From: Pandoraea sp.
GTDB lineage: Bacteria > Pseudomonadota > Gammaproteobacteria > Burkholderiales > Burkholderiaceae
Direction: 5' to 3'
DNA length: 46,680 nt
Assembly: GCA_031291335.1 (NCBI GenBank)
Contig: JARLJF010000150.1
Coordinates: 1-46,680 of the forward strand
Under the pieces are notes generated by a model, which saw only the letters and a list, made by a program, of their open reading frames with translations, ran no database searches and had not been told where the DNA came from. A program made the translations under genes and the position numbers. The number at the start of each line of letters is the position of its first letter. Position 1 is the first letter of the stretch. Shown here piece after piece: positions 20,081 to 28,877 of the stretch.

Positions 20081-20100
20081 GCGAACGAACGGGCGTTCGC
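20081..20100. promoter_or_regulatory. Inverted repeat just upstream of dadA
   Basis: GCGAACG (20081-20087) and CGTTCGC (20094-20100) are perfect 7-bp arms around a 6-bp spacer, ending 20 bp before the dadA ATG. It could be a regulator-binding site or a leader hairpin close to the ribosome-binding site. A further hairpin CCTCCC/GGGAGG is at 19973-19989. Confidence 0.5.
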
Positions 20101-20120
20101 CACACACCAGACGGTTGGGA

Positions 20121-21395
20121 ATGAAGGTCATCGTTATCGGCGGCGGGGTCATCGGCACGTGTACTGCCTACTATCTGGCCGCTGCGGGGCACACGGTCAC
20201 GCTCGTCGAGCGCAACAGCACGGTTGCGCAAGAGAGCAGCTTCGGCAATGCGGGCGTCATCGCGCCGGGCTACGTCACGCCCTGGGCGGCCCCCGGCATG
20301 CCGCGCAAGCTGCTGGGCTACATGTTCAGCTCGGCCAGTCCGCTCATCTTCCGGCCAGGCCTGTCCGCCGGCACCTGGCGCTGGGCGGCCCGCTGGCTGC
20401 GTGAATGCAAGCTCGAACGCTACCGCGCCAATCGCGAGCGGATGCAGCGCATCGCCTTCTACAGCCAGCGCTGCCTGCATGAACTGCGCGAAACCCACGT
20501 CTTCGAGTACGAACACACGCAGGGCTACTTGCAACTGTTCCGCACCGAACGCGAAATCAAGATGAACGAGCCGGCGCGCGCGATGCTCACCGAGAACGAG
20601 GTGCCGCACCGCCTGCTCACCGCTGACGAGTGCCGCAAGCTCGAGCCCGCACTGTCGACCGATACCCCGCTTGCGGGCGGCCTGCATCTGCCACGCGACG
20701 AGACCGGCAACTGTCCGCTCTTCACCAAACGCCTCGCCCAGATCGCCCGGGAAATGGGCGTGACGCTCGCCACCGAGACGACCGTGCTGTCGGTGCACCC
20801 CAATGTAGGCCGCACCGGCGTCACCGTCGAGACAGCGAGCACCGTGCAGCCGGCCCAGCGCACCACGCTTGAGGCCGATGCCGTGGTGATCGCGGCGGGC
20901 GTGACAAGTACCGCGCTGCTGCGCCCACTTGGCATCGATCTGCCGCTCTGGCCGATCAAGGGATACTCGATCACTGTGCCGGTCAAGACCGAGCTGTTCA
21001 GCCCGCGCATTGCCGTGATGGATGAGTCGTACAAAACCGCCATCACCCCGCAAGGCAACCGTCTGCGCATTGCCGGAACGGCCGAACTGGGGGACACCGA
21101 ACTGGTGCTGCGCGAACGTGCCATCGCCACGCTCTACAAAGTGGCGACGGACTGGTTCCCCGGCGCAGGCAAGTACCGTGAGGCGCGCGCCTGGGTCGGA
21201 GCACGCCCCATGCTTCCGGACGGCCCGCCCCTGCTCGGCGCGACGCATCTGCCGGGCATCTTCCTCAACGTTGGTCACGGTTCGACCGGCTGGGCGATGG
21301 CCTGCGGCTCCGGTCGCGTGCTGGCCGACGTTATCTCCGGACAAACGCCGGAAATCGATCTGAACGGACTGACGCTCGCGCGCTACGCGCACTAG
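20121..21395 (+). CDS. dadA: D-amino-acid dehydrogenase small subunit (FAD)
   Basis: The 424-residue flavoprotein oxidatively deaminates D-amino acids (D-alanine in E. coli) at the inner face of the membrane, passing electrons to the respiratory chain. It opens with the dinucleotide fold VIVIGGGVIGTCTAYYLAAAGHTVTLVE written here in parts: GGGVIG at 7-12 and the acidic end VERN. Other family blocks are SFGNAGVIAPGYVTPWAAPG and, near the end, VGARPMLPDGPPLLGAT and NVGHGSTGWAMACGSGRVL. The ATG at 20121 gives this canonical start with GGGA close by; the frame is open upstream without homology. No alanine racemase gene follows, although dadA and dadX are often paired. Confidence 0.93.
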   Translation: MKVIVIGGGVIGTCTAYYLAAAGHTVTLVERNSTVAQESSFGNAGVIAPGYVTPWAAPGMPRKLLGYMFSSASPLIFRPGLSAGTWRWAARWLRECKLERYRANRERMQRIAFYSQRCLHELRETHVFEYEHTQGYLQLFRTEREIKMNEPARAMLTENEVPHRLLTADECRKLEPALSTDTPLAGGLHLPRDETGNCPLFTKRLAQIAREMGVTLATETTVLSVHPNVGRTGVTVETASTVQPAQRTTLEADAVVIAAGVTSTALLRPLGIDLPLWPIKGYSITVPVKTELFSPRIAVMDESYKTAITPQGNRLRIAGTAELGDTELVLRERAIATLYKVATDWFPGAGKYREARAWVGARPMLPDGPPLLGATHLPGIFLNVGHGSTGWAMACGSGRVLADVISGQTPEIDLNGLTLARYAH

Positions 21396-21419
21396 TCGCC
21401 CCGCAGCCCTCCCACGACG

Positions 21420-21440
21420 AGGGCCGCCCTCCCCGGCCCT
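21420..21440. other. Hairpin downstream of dadA
   Basis: AGGGCCG (21420-21426) and CGGCCCT (21434-21440) pair around a 7-base loop, 25 bp after the dadA stop. It may mark the transcript end, though no T-run follows. The rest of the 249-bp gap before nnr shows a possible -10 (CATAAT) near 21555 and nothing else I can support. Confidence 0.4.
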
Positions 21441-21644
21441 AGCACCGAAGTGCGCTCGCCTTCGTTGACCGGCAATCCCGGTGCGCCCGCCTTGTGGGAG
21501 ATGACCGACACAGTATCGGGACTCACACGGGCAGGCAGAACGAAGCGATAACGGCATAATCTCCACACAAGCGCGCAACGTCCGGCCAACGCCCCGGGTG
21601 TTTCGCAGCGCGCGCGGCACTTGCTACCAGGAGCTTTGCCTGTC

Positions 21645-23345
21645 ATGTCCGATTCCTCGCACGTCAACGTTCCTACCGCCCCTGTCAGCCAGAGCCCGCT
21701 GGCACGCCCCGCGGAACCGATTCAGGCCTCAACGGCGCCCCTTGCAGCGGCCTGCGCATCAGTAGCACTCGACTTGTATTTTCCCGGCACATTGCGCGAC
21801 GTCGAGCAGGCGGCGGCCGCCAAACTTCCGCCGCACACACTGATGACTCGTGCCGGGACAGCCATCGCCGAATGGCTGTATGGGCGCTTGCCAGCGCTGG
21901 CGACCGCGGGTCGTCAACCGGTATTGCTGCTCGCCGGCCGCGGCAACAATGGGGGTGACGCCTACGTTGCCGCGCGAGCGCTACATCGGCGCGGCGTGCT
22001 CGTCGATGTGTGGCAACTCGCGCCGCCAACGGCTGACGATGCCCGTTGGGCACTCGCCGACGCCCTCGCCGCTGGCGTGCCGATTCGCGCCGTCCCGGAC
22101 ATCTGGCCTCAACCATCGTCTTACGCATGGATCGTGGATGGGCTGTTCGGCATCGGCCTTTCGCGTCCGCTCGAAGGCCCCGCCGCCGCGCTCGTCGACA
22201 ACATCGCCTACGCGCACACCCAGGGCACCCCGGTGCTTGCCATCGACATTCCCAGCGGCCTGACGGCGGCCACCGGTGTCGTGGCGGGTTCCGTCATTCA
22301 TGCTGACGTCACGATGGCAATGCTGGGTGCCACCCCGGGGCTATTCACTGGCGTCGGCCGTGACTTCGCCGGAGAGGTTCTGGTGGCCACGCTCGGCGCC
22401 GACGATGTGCTTGCGGCAACACGATCTGCATTGCCCGACGAGAGTGCCATTACGACGAGCGCACCTGCCGCATTTCTCGCGCATTTGCCGCAACGTCATC
22501 ACGCGACTCACAAAGGAACTTACGGTGCGCTGGCAGTGCTCGGCGGCCATGAGGGCATGATCGGGGCCCCCCTGCTCAGCGCACGTACCGGTTTGATGAC
22601 GGGTGCCGGACGCGTCTACGTGGGGTTCGTCGCGCACGACGCGCCTGCCTGGGACCCGGCGCATCCGGAACTGATGCTGCGTCACGCCGAAAATCTCGAT
22701 CTCTCAACCATGCAAGCGGTATCCATCGGCCCAGGGCTCGGCACTTCTGCGGCGTCGGCGGCATGCCTGTCGCGTGCGCTCGCGCTCGACCATACGCCAT
22801 TGGTCATCGATGCCGACGCACTCAACCTGCTCGCCGCCGAGCCGTCGCTTGCCGAACGCGTGCGCCGCCGTGCCGGGCCGACAGTATTGACGCCGCATCC
22901 GCTCGAAGCCGCACGTCTGGCAGGCTGCGACGTCGCCCGCATTCAATCGGATCGGCTCGCTTCCGCACGCGCGCTCGCGCAACATTTCGGCGCAACGGTC
23001 GTACTCAAGGGCTCAGGCAGCATCATTGATGACGGGACCCGCGCCTGGATCAACACGACAGGGAATGCCGGGCTAGCCACGGCCGGCACCGGCGATGTGC
23101 TCACTGGCGCCATCGGTGCGCTGCTGGCCCAGGGCATGCCGGCAACGCAGGCTGCTCTGGCCGCCGTCTGGCTACATGGCCGAGCCGCCGAGCGCTGCGA
23201 ACGTGAGGGCGCCGGGCCAGCGGGCCTGACGGCATCGGAACTGCTGCCCGCGATACGCGCCGAACTGGCCGATCTGCTCAATGAGGTAACGCCTTCGACG
23301 CCATTCGCTCCACCACCGCGAGGAATACCTGCCGGTCCTGCCTGA
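21645..23345 (+). CDS. nnr: Bifunctional NAD(P)HX repair enzyme (epimerase + ADP-dependent dehydratase)
   Basis: The 566-residue protein fuses two metabolite-repair activities. The N-terminal YjeF domain (about 30-240) carries LLLAGRGNNGGDAYVAARAL and WIVDGLFGIGLSRPL and epimerises R- to S-NAD(P)HX. The C-terminal carbohydrate-kinase-like domain has GTYGALAVLGGHEGMIGAPL and NTTGNAGLATAGTGDVLTGAI, the nucleotide-binding part of the ADP-dependent dehydratase that restores NAD(P)H. An unusual, low-complexity leader of about 35 residues precedes the first domain. I used the ATG at 21645 behind an AGGAG; a later start inside the leader is possible. It is followed 100 bp on by pgi. Confidence 0.93.
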   Translation: MSDSSHVNVPTAPVSQSPLARPAEPIQASTAPLAAACASVALDLYFPGTLRDVEQAAAAKLPPHTLMTRAGTAIAEWLYGRLPALATAGRQPVLLLAGRGNNGGDAYVAARALHRRGVLVDVWQLAPPTADDARWALADALAAGVPIRAVPDIWPQPSSYAWIVDGLFGIGLSRPLEGPAAALVDNIAYAHTQGTPVLAIDIPSGLTAATGVVAGSVIHADVTMAMLGATPGLFTGVGRDFAGEVLVATLGADDVLAATRSALPDESAITTSAPAAFLAHLPQRHHATHKGTYGALAVLGGHEGMIGAPLLSARTGLMTGAGRVYVGFVAHDAPAWDPAHPELMLRHAENLDLSTMQAVSIGPGLGTSAASAACLSRALALDHTPLVIDADALNLLAAEPSLAERVRRRAGPTVLTPHPLEAARLAGCDVARIQSDRLASARALAQHFGATVVLKGSGSIIDDGTRAWINTTGNAGLATAGTGDVLTGAIGALLAQGMPATQAALAAVWLHGRAAERCEREGAGPAGLTASELLPAIRAELADLLNEVTPSTPFAPPPRGIPAGPA

Positions 23346-23459
23346 AATGTCACGCCAAGTCGTCTTTCCACCGCGCCAGGCGCGCCGATCGCCTCATTTC
23401 AGCGCGATTGCACGACGACTCCCGTTATACTTCGCTTTATCGAAATGTTCATATCGCAC

Positions 23460-25127
23460 ATGCCGTATAAGCCATCCGCGCCCGCCGCTCGTCTGGATCA
23501 ACTCCCCGCCTGGCGTACTCTGCTCACCCATCGCGACGAAATCGCCGCGCAGCATATGCGTGACTGGTTCGCCGGTGCTGGGGCCAACACACGCGTCGAA
23601 CAATTCTCACTGCGTGCGGCCGGGGTGTATCTGGATTACTCGAAGAACCGTATTACCGAGAAGACTCGCACGCTGCTCACGCATCTCGCCCGCGAATGCG
23701 ATCTACCCGCCAAACGCGATGCCATGTGGGCCGGCGAACATGTCAACGTCACCGAGGACCGCGCGGCGTTGCATATCGCTCTGCGCGCACCGAAGGGCAT
23801 GGTCTTTCGCGACACCACCGGGGAAGTCAGCAGTGGGGTGTTCGAGACGCTCGCACGTATGCGCACGTTCAGTGAAAGCGTGCGTGACGGGCGCTGGGTC
23901 GGTGCGACCGGTAAAAACATCAAGCATCTGATCAACGTCGGCATCGGTGGCTCGGATCTGGGCCCGCGCATGGTATGTGACGCCTTGGCCGTCTACGGCC
24001 GGCCGGATCTGAGCGCGCACTTTATCGCCAACATCGATCCGACTGAACTGGCGCGTACGCTGCCTTTGCTCGACCCGGAAACGACGCTCGTAGTCGTTTG
24101 CTCGAAGACGTTCACCACGCTCGAAACCATGACCAACGCGCGCACGATTCGTGCGTGGTTCGTTGCGAACGGCATTCCGGAGAGTGAACTCGGCAAGCAT
24201 TTCGTCGCAGTGTCGACGAACATCGAAGAAGCGACTCGCTTCGGCATTCGCCGTGAGAACGTATTCGAGTTCGGCGAATGGGTCGGCGGTCGCTACTCGC
24301 TCTGGTCGTCGATCGGGCTCATCATCATGCTGTATCTGGGGGCAGAGCATTTCGACGCGCTGCTCGCCGGAGCGCATGCGATGGACGAACATTTCCGCAG
24401 TGCGCCGCTTGAAGCCAACATGCCCGTGCTGCTTGGCCTGATCGGCATCTGGTATCGGAATTTCTTCGACGCCCAGACGCTCTCTATCGCGCCCTACACT
24501 GACGCCCTTCAGAAGCTTCCGCCGTATCTGCAGCAACTCGATATGGAAAGCAATGGCAAGTCGGTGCAGATCGACGGCACGCCTGTCGCATGGCAAACCG
24601 CACCGATCATCTGGGGTGAACCGGGCACGAATGGCCAGCACGCCTACTTCCAGATGCTGCATCAGGGCACCACACTCGTGCCGGTGGACTTCATTGCTGC
24701 ACTTGAGCCGCAATACGACGCGCCGGTCTACCTCGACCACCACCGCAAGCTGCTCGCCAATTGCTTTGCACAAAGCGAAGCGTTGCTGCATGGCGGTTCG
24801 ACGGCCACGCCCGAACAGGCCAATGGACCGTTGGGTGCCCAACGCCACTTCGATGGCAACCGGCCGAGCAACACGCTGGTGATCGACAAGCTGTCGCCTG
24901 AACGTCTGGGAGCGCTGATCGCGCTCTACGAACACAAGGTGTTCGTCCAGGCCTCCATCTGGAACATCAATCCGTTCGACCAATGGGGTGTTGAACTGGG
25001 CAAGACGCTGTGCCGTGCGATTGAGCCCGAACTCGCCGATCCGGCGTCGCTCAAGCCCGATGCACACGATGCCTCAACGACCTCCTTGATTCGCATGGCG
25101 GCCGAGGCGCTGAAAGCGAAAGGCTGA
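23460..25127 (+). CDS. pgi: Glucose-6-phosphate isomerase
   Basis: This 555-residue cytosolic enzyme interconverts glucose-6-phosphate and fructose-6-phosphate. Both family signatures are present: GEWVGGRYSLWSSIGL in the middle and NPFDQWGVELGKTL near the C-terminus; NVGIGGSDLGPRM is the sugar-phosphate-binding loop. The C-terminus is about where E. coli Pgi ends. An in-frame ATG at 23445 would add five residues; neither start has a strong ribosome-binding site, so the start is uncertain by 15 bases. The gene is convergent with the ybbA-like gene. Confidence 0.96.
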   Translation: MPYKPSAPAARLDQLPAWRTLLTHRDEIAAQHMRDWFAGAGANTRVEQFSLRAAGVYLDYSKNRITEKTRTLLTHLARECDLPAKRDAMWAGEHVNVTEDRAALHIALRAPKGMVFRDTTGEVSSGVFETLARMRTFSESVRDGRWVGATGKNIKHLINVGIGGSDLGPRMVCDALAVYGRPDLSAHFIANIDPTELARTLPLLDPETTLVVVCSKTFTTLETMTNARTIRAWFVANGIPESELGKHFVAVSTNIEEATRFGIRRENVFEFGEWVGGRYSLWSSIGLIIMLYLGAEHFDALLAGAHAMDEHFRSAPLEANMPVLLGLIGIWYRNFFDAQTLSIAPYTDALQKLPPYLQQLDMESNGKSVQIDGTPVAWQTAPIIWGEPGTNGQHAYFQMLHQGTTLVPVDFIAALEPQYDAPVYLDHHRKLLANCFAQSEALLHGGSTATPEQANGPLGAQRHFDGNRPSNTLVIDKLSPERLGALIALYEHKVFVQASIWNINPFDQWGVELGKTLCRAIEPELADPASLKPDAHDASTTSLIRMAAEALKAKG

Positions 25128-25147
25128 AGCTCAGGAAGGCCCTCTGC

Positions 25148-25198
25148 GCCGCCGCTGAACAGCGGCGGCAGCAACCATCGCCGGGGCATTCGCCCCGG
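25148..25198. terminator. Two hairpins between pgi and the ybbA-like gene
   Basis: GCCGCCGCTG (25148-25157) pairs perfectly with CAGCGGCGGC (25160-25169), with only a 2-base gap between the arms. CCGGGGC (25181-25187) pairs with GCCCCGG (25192-25198). They occupy the space between convergent genes and could stop transcription from both sides, but T-runs are weak. Confidence 0.55.
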
Positions 25199-25203
25199 TT
25201 TCA

Positions 25204-25896
25204 TCAGACGGAAGCCCCGTCGACCAACCTTCCGCCCGCCAGTTGCACCGTCGCGTCGCAGCGTTGTGCGATCGCCAGGTCGTGCGTTACGAGCACCAGC
25301 GTCGCGCCGCTCGCCTCGTTGAGCGAGAACATCAGATCGATGACACGTTCACCCGTCGCCGTATCGAGACTGCCGGTCGGTTCATCGGCAAACAGCACAG
25401 ACGGCGCGGTGACAAACGCACGCGCCAGCGCCACGCGCTGCTGCTCGCCGCCAGAGAGTTGCTTGGGATAATGCGTCAGCCGCGACCCCAATCCCACTTG
25501 CTCGAGCAATTTGACGGCACGATTGCGCACATCGCTTGTCTCACCCAACAATTCGAGCGGAAGCATCACGTTCTCGAGCGCGGTCAGATGCGGCATCAGT
25601 TGGAACGACTGGAAGACGAAACCGACAGCGCCCCGTCGCAATGCGGCCCGGCCCTCTTCGTCGAGTTCACCGAGTGACTTGCCCAGTAGGGTGATGGTGC
25701 CGTCGGTCGCCGTGTCGAGGCCAGCCATCAGGCCGAGCAGCGTCGACTTTCCCGACCCCGAAGCGCCGACGATAGCCACACTCTGGCCTTTCGCGACGGA
25801 AAAATCGATATCCTGCAAAATAACCAGCTCACCGGTGGCATCGCGCAACCGTTTGCCCAGGCCCCGCACCTCAATTACGTTTTCGGAAAACGACAT
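25204..25896 (-). CDS. ybbA: ABC transporter ATP-binding protein (YbbA/LolD-like), orphan
   Basis: The 230-residue ABC ATPase has Walker A GASGSGKST, Q-loop FVFQSFQLMPHLTALENV, signature QLSGGEQQRVALARAF, Walker B VLFADEPTGSLD and the switch LVTHD. This pattern is that of the MacB/LolD/YbbA group, which works with FtsX-like permeases. No permease gene is adjacent: pgi follows convergently. In E. coli ybbA is also divergent from tesA but is followed by the permease gene ybbP. The ATG at 25896 overlaps the tesA start codon on the other strand. I see no good ribosome-binding site ahead of it, and the frame is open upstream, so a longer form cannot be excluded. Confidence 0.88.
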   Translation of the reverse strand: MSFSENVIEVRGLGKRLRDATGELVILQDIDFSVAKGQSVAIVGASGSGKSTLLGLMAGLDTATDGTITLLGKSLGELDEEGRAALRRGAVGFVFQSFQLMPHLTALENVMLPLELLGETSDVRNRAVKLLEQVGLGSRLTHYPKQLSGGEQQRVALARAFVTAPSVLFADEPTGSLDTATGERVIDLMFSLNEASGATLVLVTHDLAIAQRCDATVQLAGGRLVDGASV

Positions 25897-26593
25897 GGCA
25901 AGAAGAGAGTTCTTGAAATTGGCCGCCTCAGCCCTCGTAGGCTGGTGCATGCTCTCAGGGACCGCGGCGAACGCGGCAAGTTCGGGCGCGCCGACGATTT
26001 TGGTCGTGGGCGACAGCCTTTCTGCGGAATATGGCATCGCGCGCGGCGCCGGCTGGGTCAATCTGATGCAGCAGACGATTACGCAAAGCGGCTTCGATTA
26101 TAACGTCGTCAACGCAAGTATCAGTGGCGACACAACGAGCGGAGGACGCGCCCGCCTGGCACCGTTGCTTGAACGTTACCATCCCGCCGTCACGATCCTG
26201 GAACTGGGCGGCAACGATGCCCTGCGAGGCATTGCGCTGGACCTCACGCGCACCAACCTGCGCGAGATGATCGCTGCAGCACGCAAGGTCGGCAGTCGGG
26301 TGATCGTCGTGGGCATGCGCATTCCGCCGAACTACGGCCCCGACTACAGCGAACAGTTCTTCAACATGTTCTCTACCGTCGCCAAGCAGGAAAAGACGGG
26401 CTATGTGCCCTTCCTGCTGGCCGGCGTGATCGAGCACCCCGACTGGTTCCAGCAAGACCAGATTCATCCGCTTGCCAAAGCCCATCCGCAAATTCTGCAA
26501 AACGTCTGGCCGACGGTGAAACCATTGCTCAAGCCAGCGGGCAAACCCACCGCGAAAGCGACGGACTCCCGGACGTCAAAGTCCGGCGCATAA
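25895..26593 (+). CDS. tesA: TesA-type SGNH esterase/thioesterase I with Tat-like signal peptide
   Basis: The 232-residue hydrolase has the SGNH blocks: Ser41 in VVGDSLSAEYG, Gly78 in ISGDTTSGG, Asn107 in LGGND, and Asp188/His191 in DQIHP. These make the catalytic triad Ser41-Asp188-His191 of multifunctional thioesterase I / lysophospholipase L1 / arylesterase. The N-terminus MARREFLKLAASALVGW has a twin-arginine and FLK, close to the Tat consensus, followed by a hydrophobic stretch and an ANA-A cleavage site near residue 27, so a periplasmic enzyme is likely. GGA lies about 8-10 bases ahead of the ATG. A C-terminal tail of about 20 Lys/Thr/Ala-rich residues follows the fold. The stop codon abuts the terminator. 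Confidence 0.92.
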   Translation: MARREFLKLAASALVGWCMLSGTAANAASSGAPTILVVGDSLSAEYGIARGAGWVNLMQQTITQSGFDYNVVNASISGDTTSGGRARLAPLLERYHPAVTILELGGNDALRGIALDLTRTNLREMIAAARKVGSRVIVVGMRIPPNYGPDYSEQFFNMFSTVAKQEKTGYVPFLLAGVIEHPDWFQQDQIHPLAKAHPQILQNVWPTVKPLLKPAGKPTAKATDSRTSKSGA

Positions 26594-26594
26594 A

Positions 26595-26620
26595 AAAACG
26601 CGGCCGATTGGCCGCGTTTT
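26595..26620. terminator. Bidirectional terminator between tesA and ppiD
   Basis: AAAACGCGGCC, loop GATT, GGCCGCGTTTT: a perfect 11-bp stem with A and T runs on both sides, between two convergent genes. Confidence 0.95.
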
Positions 26621-26650
26621 CTTTTCATGATCGACGTGTCGGTGCCCCGA

Positions 26651-28573
26651 TCAGGAGCCTGCCTTCGTCACGTCGTTGAGCACCTTCACCTTGGAGCGTG
26701 CGCGCAGATCACCCAGCCACGCATTCCACTCGGCCTGAGCGGCCAATTGGTTGAGCTGCTGTGCTTCCGCGGCGAGTCGCTGCGCGTCCTGCTCGGTCGA
26801 CTGCGTCACCTTGCTGATGCGATACACCGCATAGCCCTGACCTTCGCCCAACGCGACACCGACATACGCCGGCAACTTGGCCGTATCAGCCCCGAAGATC
26901 GCGGTGAGTGCCGTGGCCGGCAGCTTGCCCGGGTTATCGCGCGAAACGGTCTGCGCGGCACCGAAGGCTGCATCGCCGCCCTTCTTCAGCGCATCGAGCT
27001 TGGCCTCACCGGCCTTCTTCGCTTCCTGATCCGCCAGATCGGCAACCGCCTTCTCTTTGACTTGCGCTTCGATCTGCGCAAGCGGCGGCGTAGCGGCCGG
27101 ATGGTAATTCACCACATGCGCGGACACCAGCACGCCCTGACCGACGTCCACCGCTTCGGTGTTGCGCTTGTTCTTGAGCGATTCGTCACCGAACACGGCC
27201 TTGAGCAATTTCTCGTTGCCCAGCGGGCTCTGCGCTTGCGACGGGTCCGGCGTACGCGTGACCTTAGCGGAGAGCACCTTCAGATTCAGCTTGTCAGCCA
27301 CCGGTTGCAAGCTGTCCGGCTGCTCGTACACGGCGTTGGTGAACTGATCGGCCAGCTTGGCATATGCCTTCGCCGATTCCTGCTGGCGATACTGATCGGC
27401 CAGTTGTCCCTTCACGTCATCGAACGACTTCGTCTGCGACGGTTTGATACCGGTCAGCTTGATGATGTGATAACCGAAATCGCTCTTCACAACGTCGCTC
27501 ACGTCACCGTTAGCCTTGAGCGCGAACGTAGCGTCGGCAAACGGCTTGACCATCGCGTCGCGCGTGAAGAAGCCCAGATCGCCACCGTTTGCCTTCGAGC
27601 CCGGATCTTCCGAGTTCTCGCTGGCCAGCTTCGCGAAATCGTTGGGGTTCTTCTTCAACTGATCGAGCAGAGCGTCAGCCTTGGCCTTCGCCTTGGCGTG
27701 ATCGGCGGGCGATGCATCCGCCGGCGATGCGATCAGGATGTGCGATGCACGACGCTCTTCCGGCGTCGTGTACTGCTTCAGATTGTCGTTGTACATCTTG
27801 CGCAGCACGTCGTCGCTCGGGGCCGCCTGTGCCGATGCCGGCATGGCCTTCGGGTCGAGCACCACGTACTGGATCTCGGCCGACTCCGGCGTCTGGAAAG
27901 CTGCCTTGTGCGCGTCGTAATAAGCCTGGATCTGCTGCTGCGTCGGCACGACCTTGCCGGTGAAGTCCGACACCGGGAAGTTCAGCACCGAGACATCACG
28001 TTGCTGAGCACGCAGTTGAGCAAAGCGATCGAGCACGGCCTTCGGCAGCATCGCGCTCGCCTGCACACTGGCCGGCAACTGGTTCGATGCCAGCTCGAAA
28101 CGGATTTGCGCTTCGAGTCGCTGCGGCGTGAGGTTCTGCGCGGACAGCAGTTGCTCGTACTTGGCCTGATCGATCGAGCCGTCCGGACGGCGCAGTTGCG
28201 CAATCGCCGGAATGGCGAGCAATGCTTCGCGCACCTGGGCGTCGGTCACCGACAGATTCTTCTTGAGGGTTTCCTGCGTGAGCAGTTTTTGCTGGATCAG
28301 GTTATCGAGCACAGCACCGCGCATTTCCGGGGTGTTGATCTGGCTCGCATCGACTGCGCCACCAAACATTTGCTGCATGCGTTCGGTTTGCGCGCGAAGC
28401 ACGCTGTCGTACTCCTGACGTGTCACGGTCTGATCGCCGACCTTGGCGATCGTGCTGGCATCCGCGGCGTACTCTTGCAAGCCATGAACGCCAAAGACCA
28501 CGAATGACGGGACGATCAGCACCGTCAGGAAGATGAGGACCAAGCGTTGATGACGGCGAATGAAGTCGAACAT
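26651..28573 (-). CDS. ppiD: Periplasmic folding chaperone PpiD (SurA-N / parvulin domain)
   Basis: The 640-residue protein starts MFDFIRRHQRLVLIFLTVLI, a short cytoplasmic part and single membrane anchor typical of PpiD. A SurA-like N-terminal chaperone region (about 40-230) follows, then one parvulin domain with ASHILIASP, GGDLGFFTRDAMVKPFADA and FGYHIIKLTG, then a long C-terminal SurA-N-like region. PpiD sits at the Sec translocon exit and helps newly exported proteins. The start at 28573 is fixed by this anchor. It lies after the two tRNA genes on the same strand but behind their terminator. Confidence 0.95.
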   Translation of the reverse strand: MFDFIRRHQRLVLIFLTVLIVPSFVVFGVHGLQEYAADASTIAKVGDQTVTRQEYDSVLRAQTERMQQMFGGAVDASQINTPEMRGAVLDNLIQQKLLTQETLKKNLSVTDAQVREALLAIPAIAQLRRPDGSIDQAKYEQLLSAQNLTPQRLEAQIRFELASNQLPASVQASAMLPKAVLDRFAQLRAQQRDVSVLNFPVSDFTGKVVPTQQQIQAYYDAHKAAFQTPESAEIQYVVLDPKAMPASAQAAPSDDVLRKMYNDNLKQYTTPEERRASHILIASPADASPADHAKAKAKADALLDQLKKNPNDFAKLASENSEDPGSKANGGDLGFFTRDAMVKPFADATFALKANGDVSDVVKSDFGYHIIKLTGIKPSQTKSFDDVKGQLADQYRQQESAKAYAKLADQFTNAVYEQPDSLQPVADKLNLKVLSAKVTRTPDPSQAQSPLGNEKLLKAVFGDESLKNKRNTEAVDVGQGVLVSAHVVNYHPAATPPLAQIEAQVKEKAVADLADQEAKKAGEAKLDALKKGGDAAFGAAQTVSRDNPGKLPATALTAIFGADTAKLPAYVGVALGEGQGYAVYRISKVTQSTEQDAQRLAAEAQQLNQLAAQAEWNAWLGDLRARSKVKVLNDVTKAGS

Positions 28574-28621
28574 GCGAAATCGGAAGAGTCGTCTAGAGCG
28601 TCTTAGGACGTCATATGGCAA

Positions 28622-28647
28622 AAAAGGCGAACCGAAGTTCGCCTTTT
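28622..28647 (-). terminator. Terminator after tRNA-Asp
   Basis: AAAAGGCGAAC, loop CGAA, GTTCGCCTTTT form a perfect 11-bp stem. It lies 8 bp beyond the 3' end of tRNA-Asp and ends the tRNA transcript before ppiD. Confidence 0.92.
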
Positions 28648-28654
28648 CACAATT

Positions 28655-28731
28655 TGGCGGAGCGGACGGGGCTCGAACCCGCGACCCCCGGCGTGACAGG
28701 CCGGTATTCTAACCAACTGAACTACCGCTCC
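28655..28731 (-). tRNA. tRNA-Asp (GTC)
   Basis: The 77-base gene has acceptor stem GGAGCGG/CCGCTCC, discriminator G and an encoded CCA. The anticodon GTC (28697-28695) sits in a CCTGTCACG loop, and the T-arm carries GGTTCGAGCC. It is 14 bp downstream of tRNA-Val on the same strand. Confidence 0.98.
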
Positions 28732-28745
28732 CCAAGATCTGGAAC

Positions 28746-28821
28746 TGGTGGGTGCTGAGGGGCTCGAACCCCCGACCTACGCCTTGTAAGGGCGCCGCTC
28801 TACCAACTGAGCTAAGCACCC
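28746..28821 (-). tRNA. tRNA-Val (TAC)
   Basis: The 76-base gene has acceptor stem GGGTGCT/AGCACCC, discriminator A and an encoded CCA. The anticodon is TAC (28788-28786) in CTTACAAG, with the T-arm GGTTCGAGCC. It lies 56 bp after hupB. I see no separate promoter, and a weak hairpin CCTGC/GCAGG (28856-28869) is the only structure between them, so it may be read through from hupB. Confidence 0.98.
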
Positions 28822-28877
28822 GTTCCCGATTCAAGTGTTGTTCTTGCTGCTGTTCCCTGCCGAAGCAGGAAAGCTCG

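Noticed and set aside
19929..21620. Open frame of 563 codons on the minus strand across dadA
   Set aside because: Antisense to dadA, whose cofactor and C-terminal motifs are clear.
26627..28507. Open frame of 626 codons on the plus strand opposite ppiD
   Set aside because: Composition mirrors the codon bias of ppiD, and no domain or ribosome-binding site supports it.
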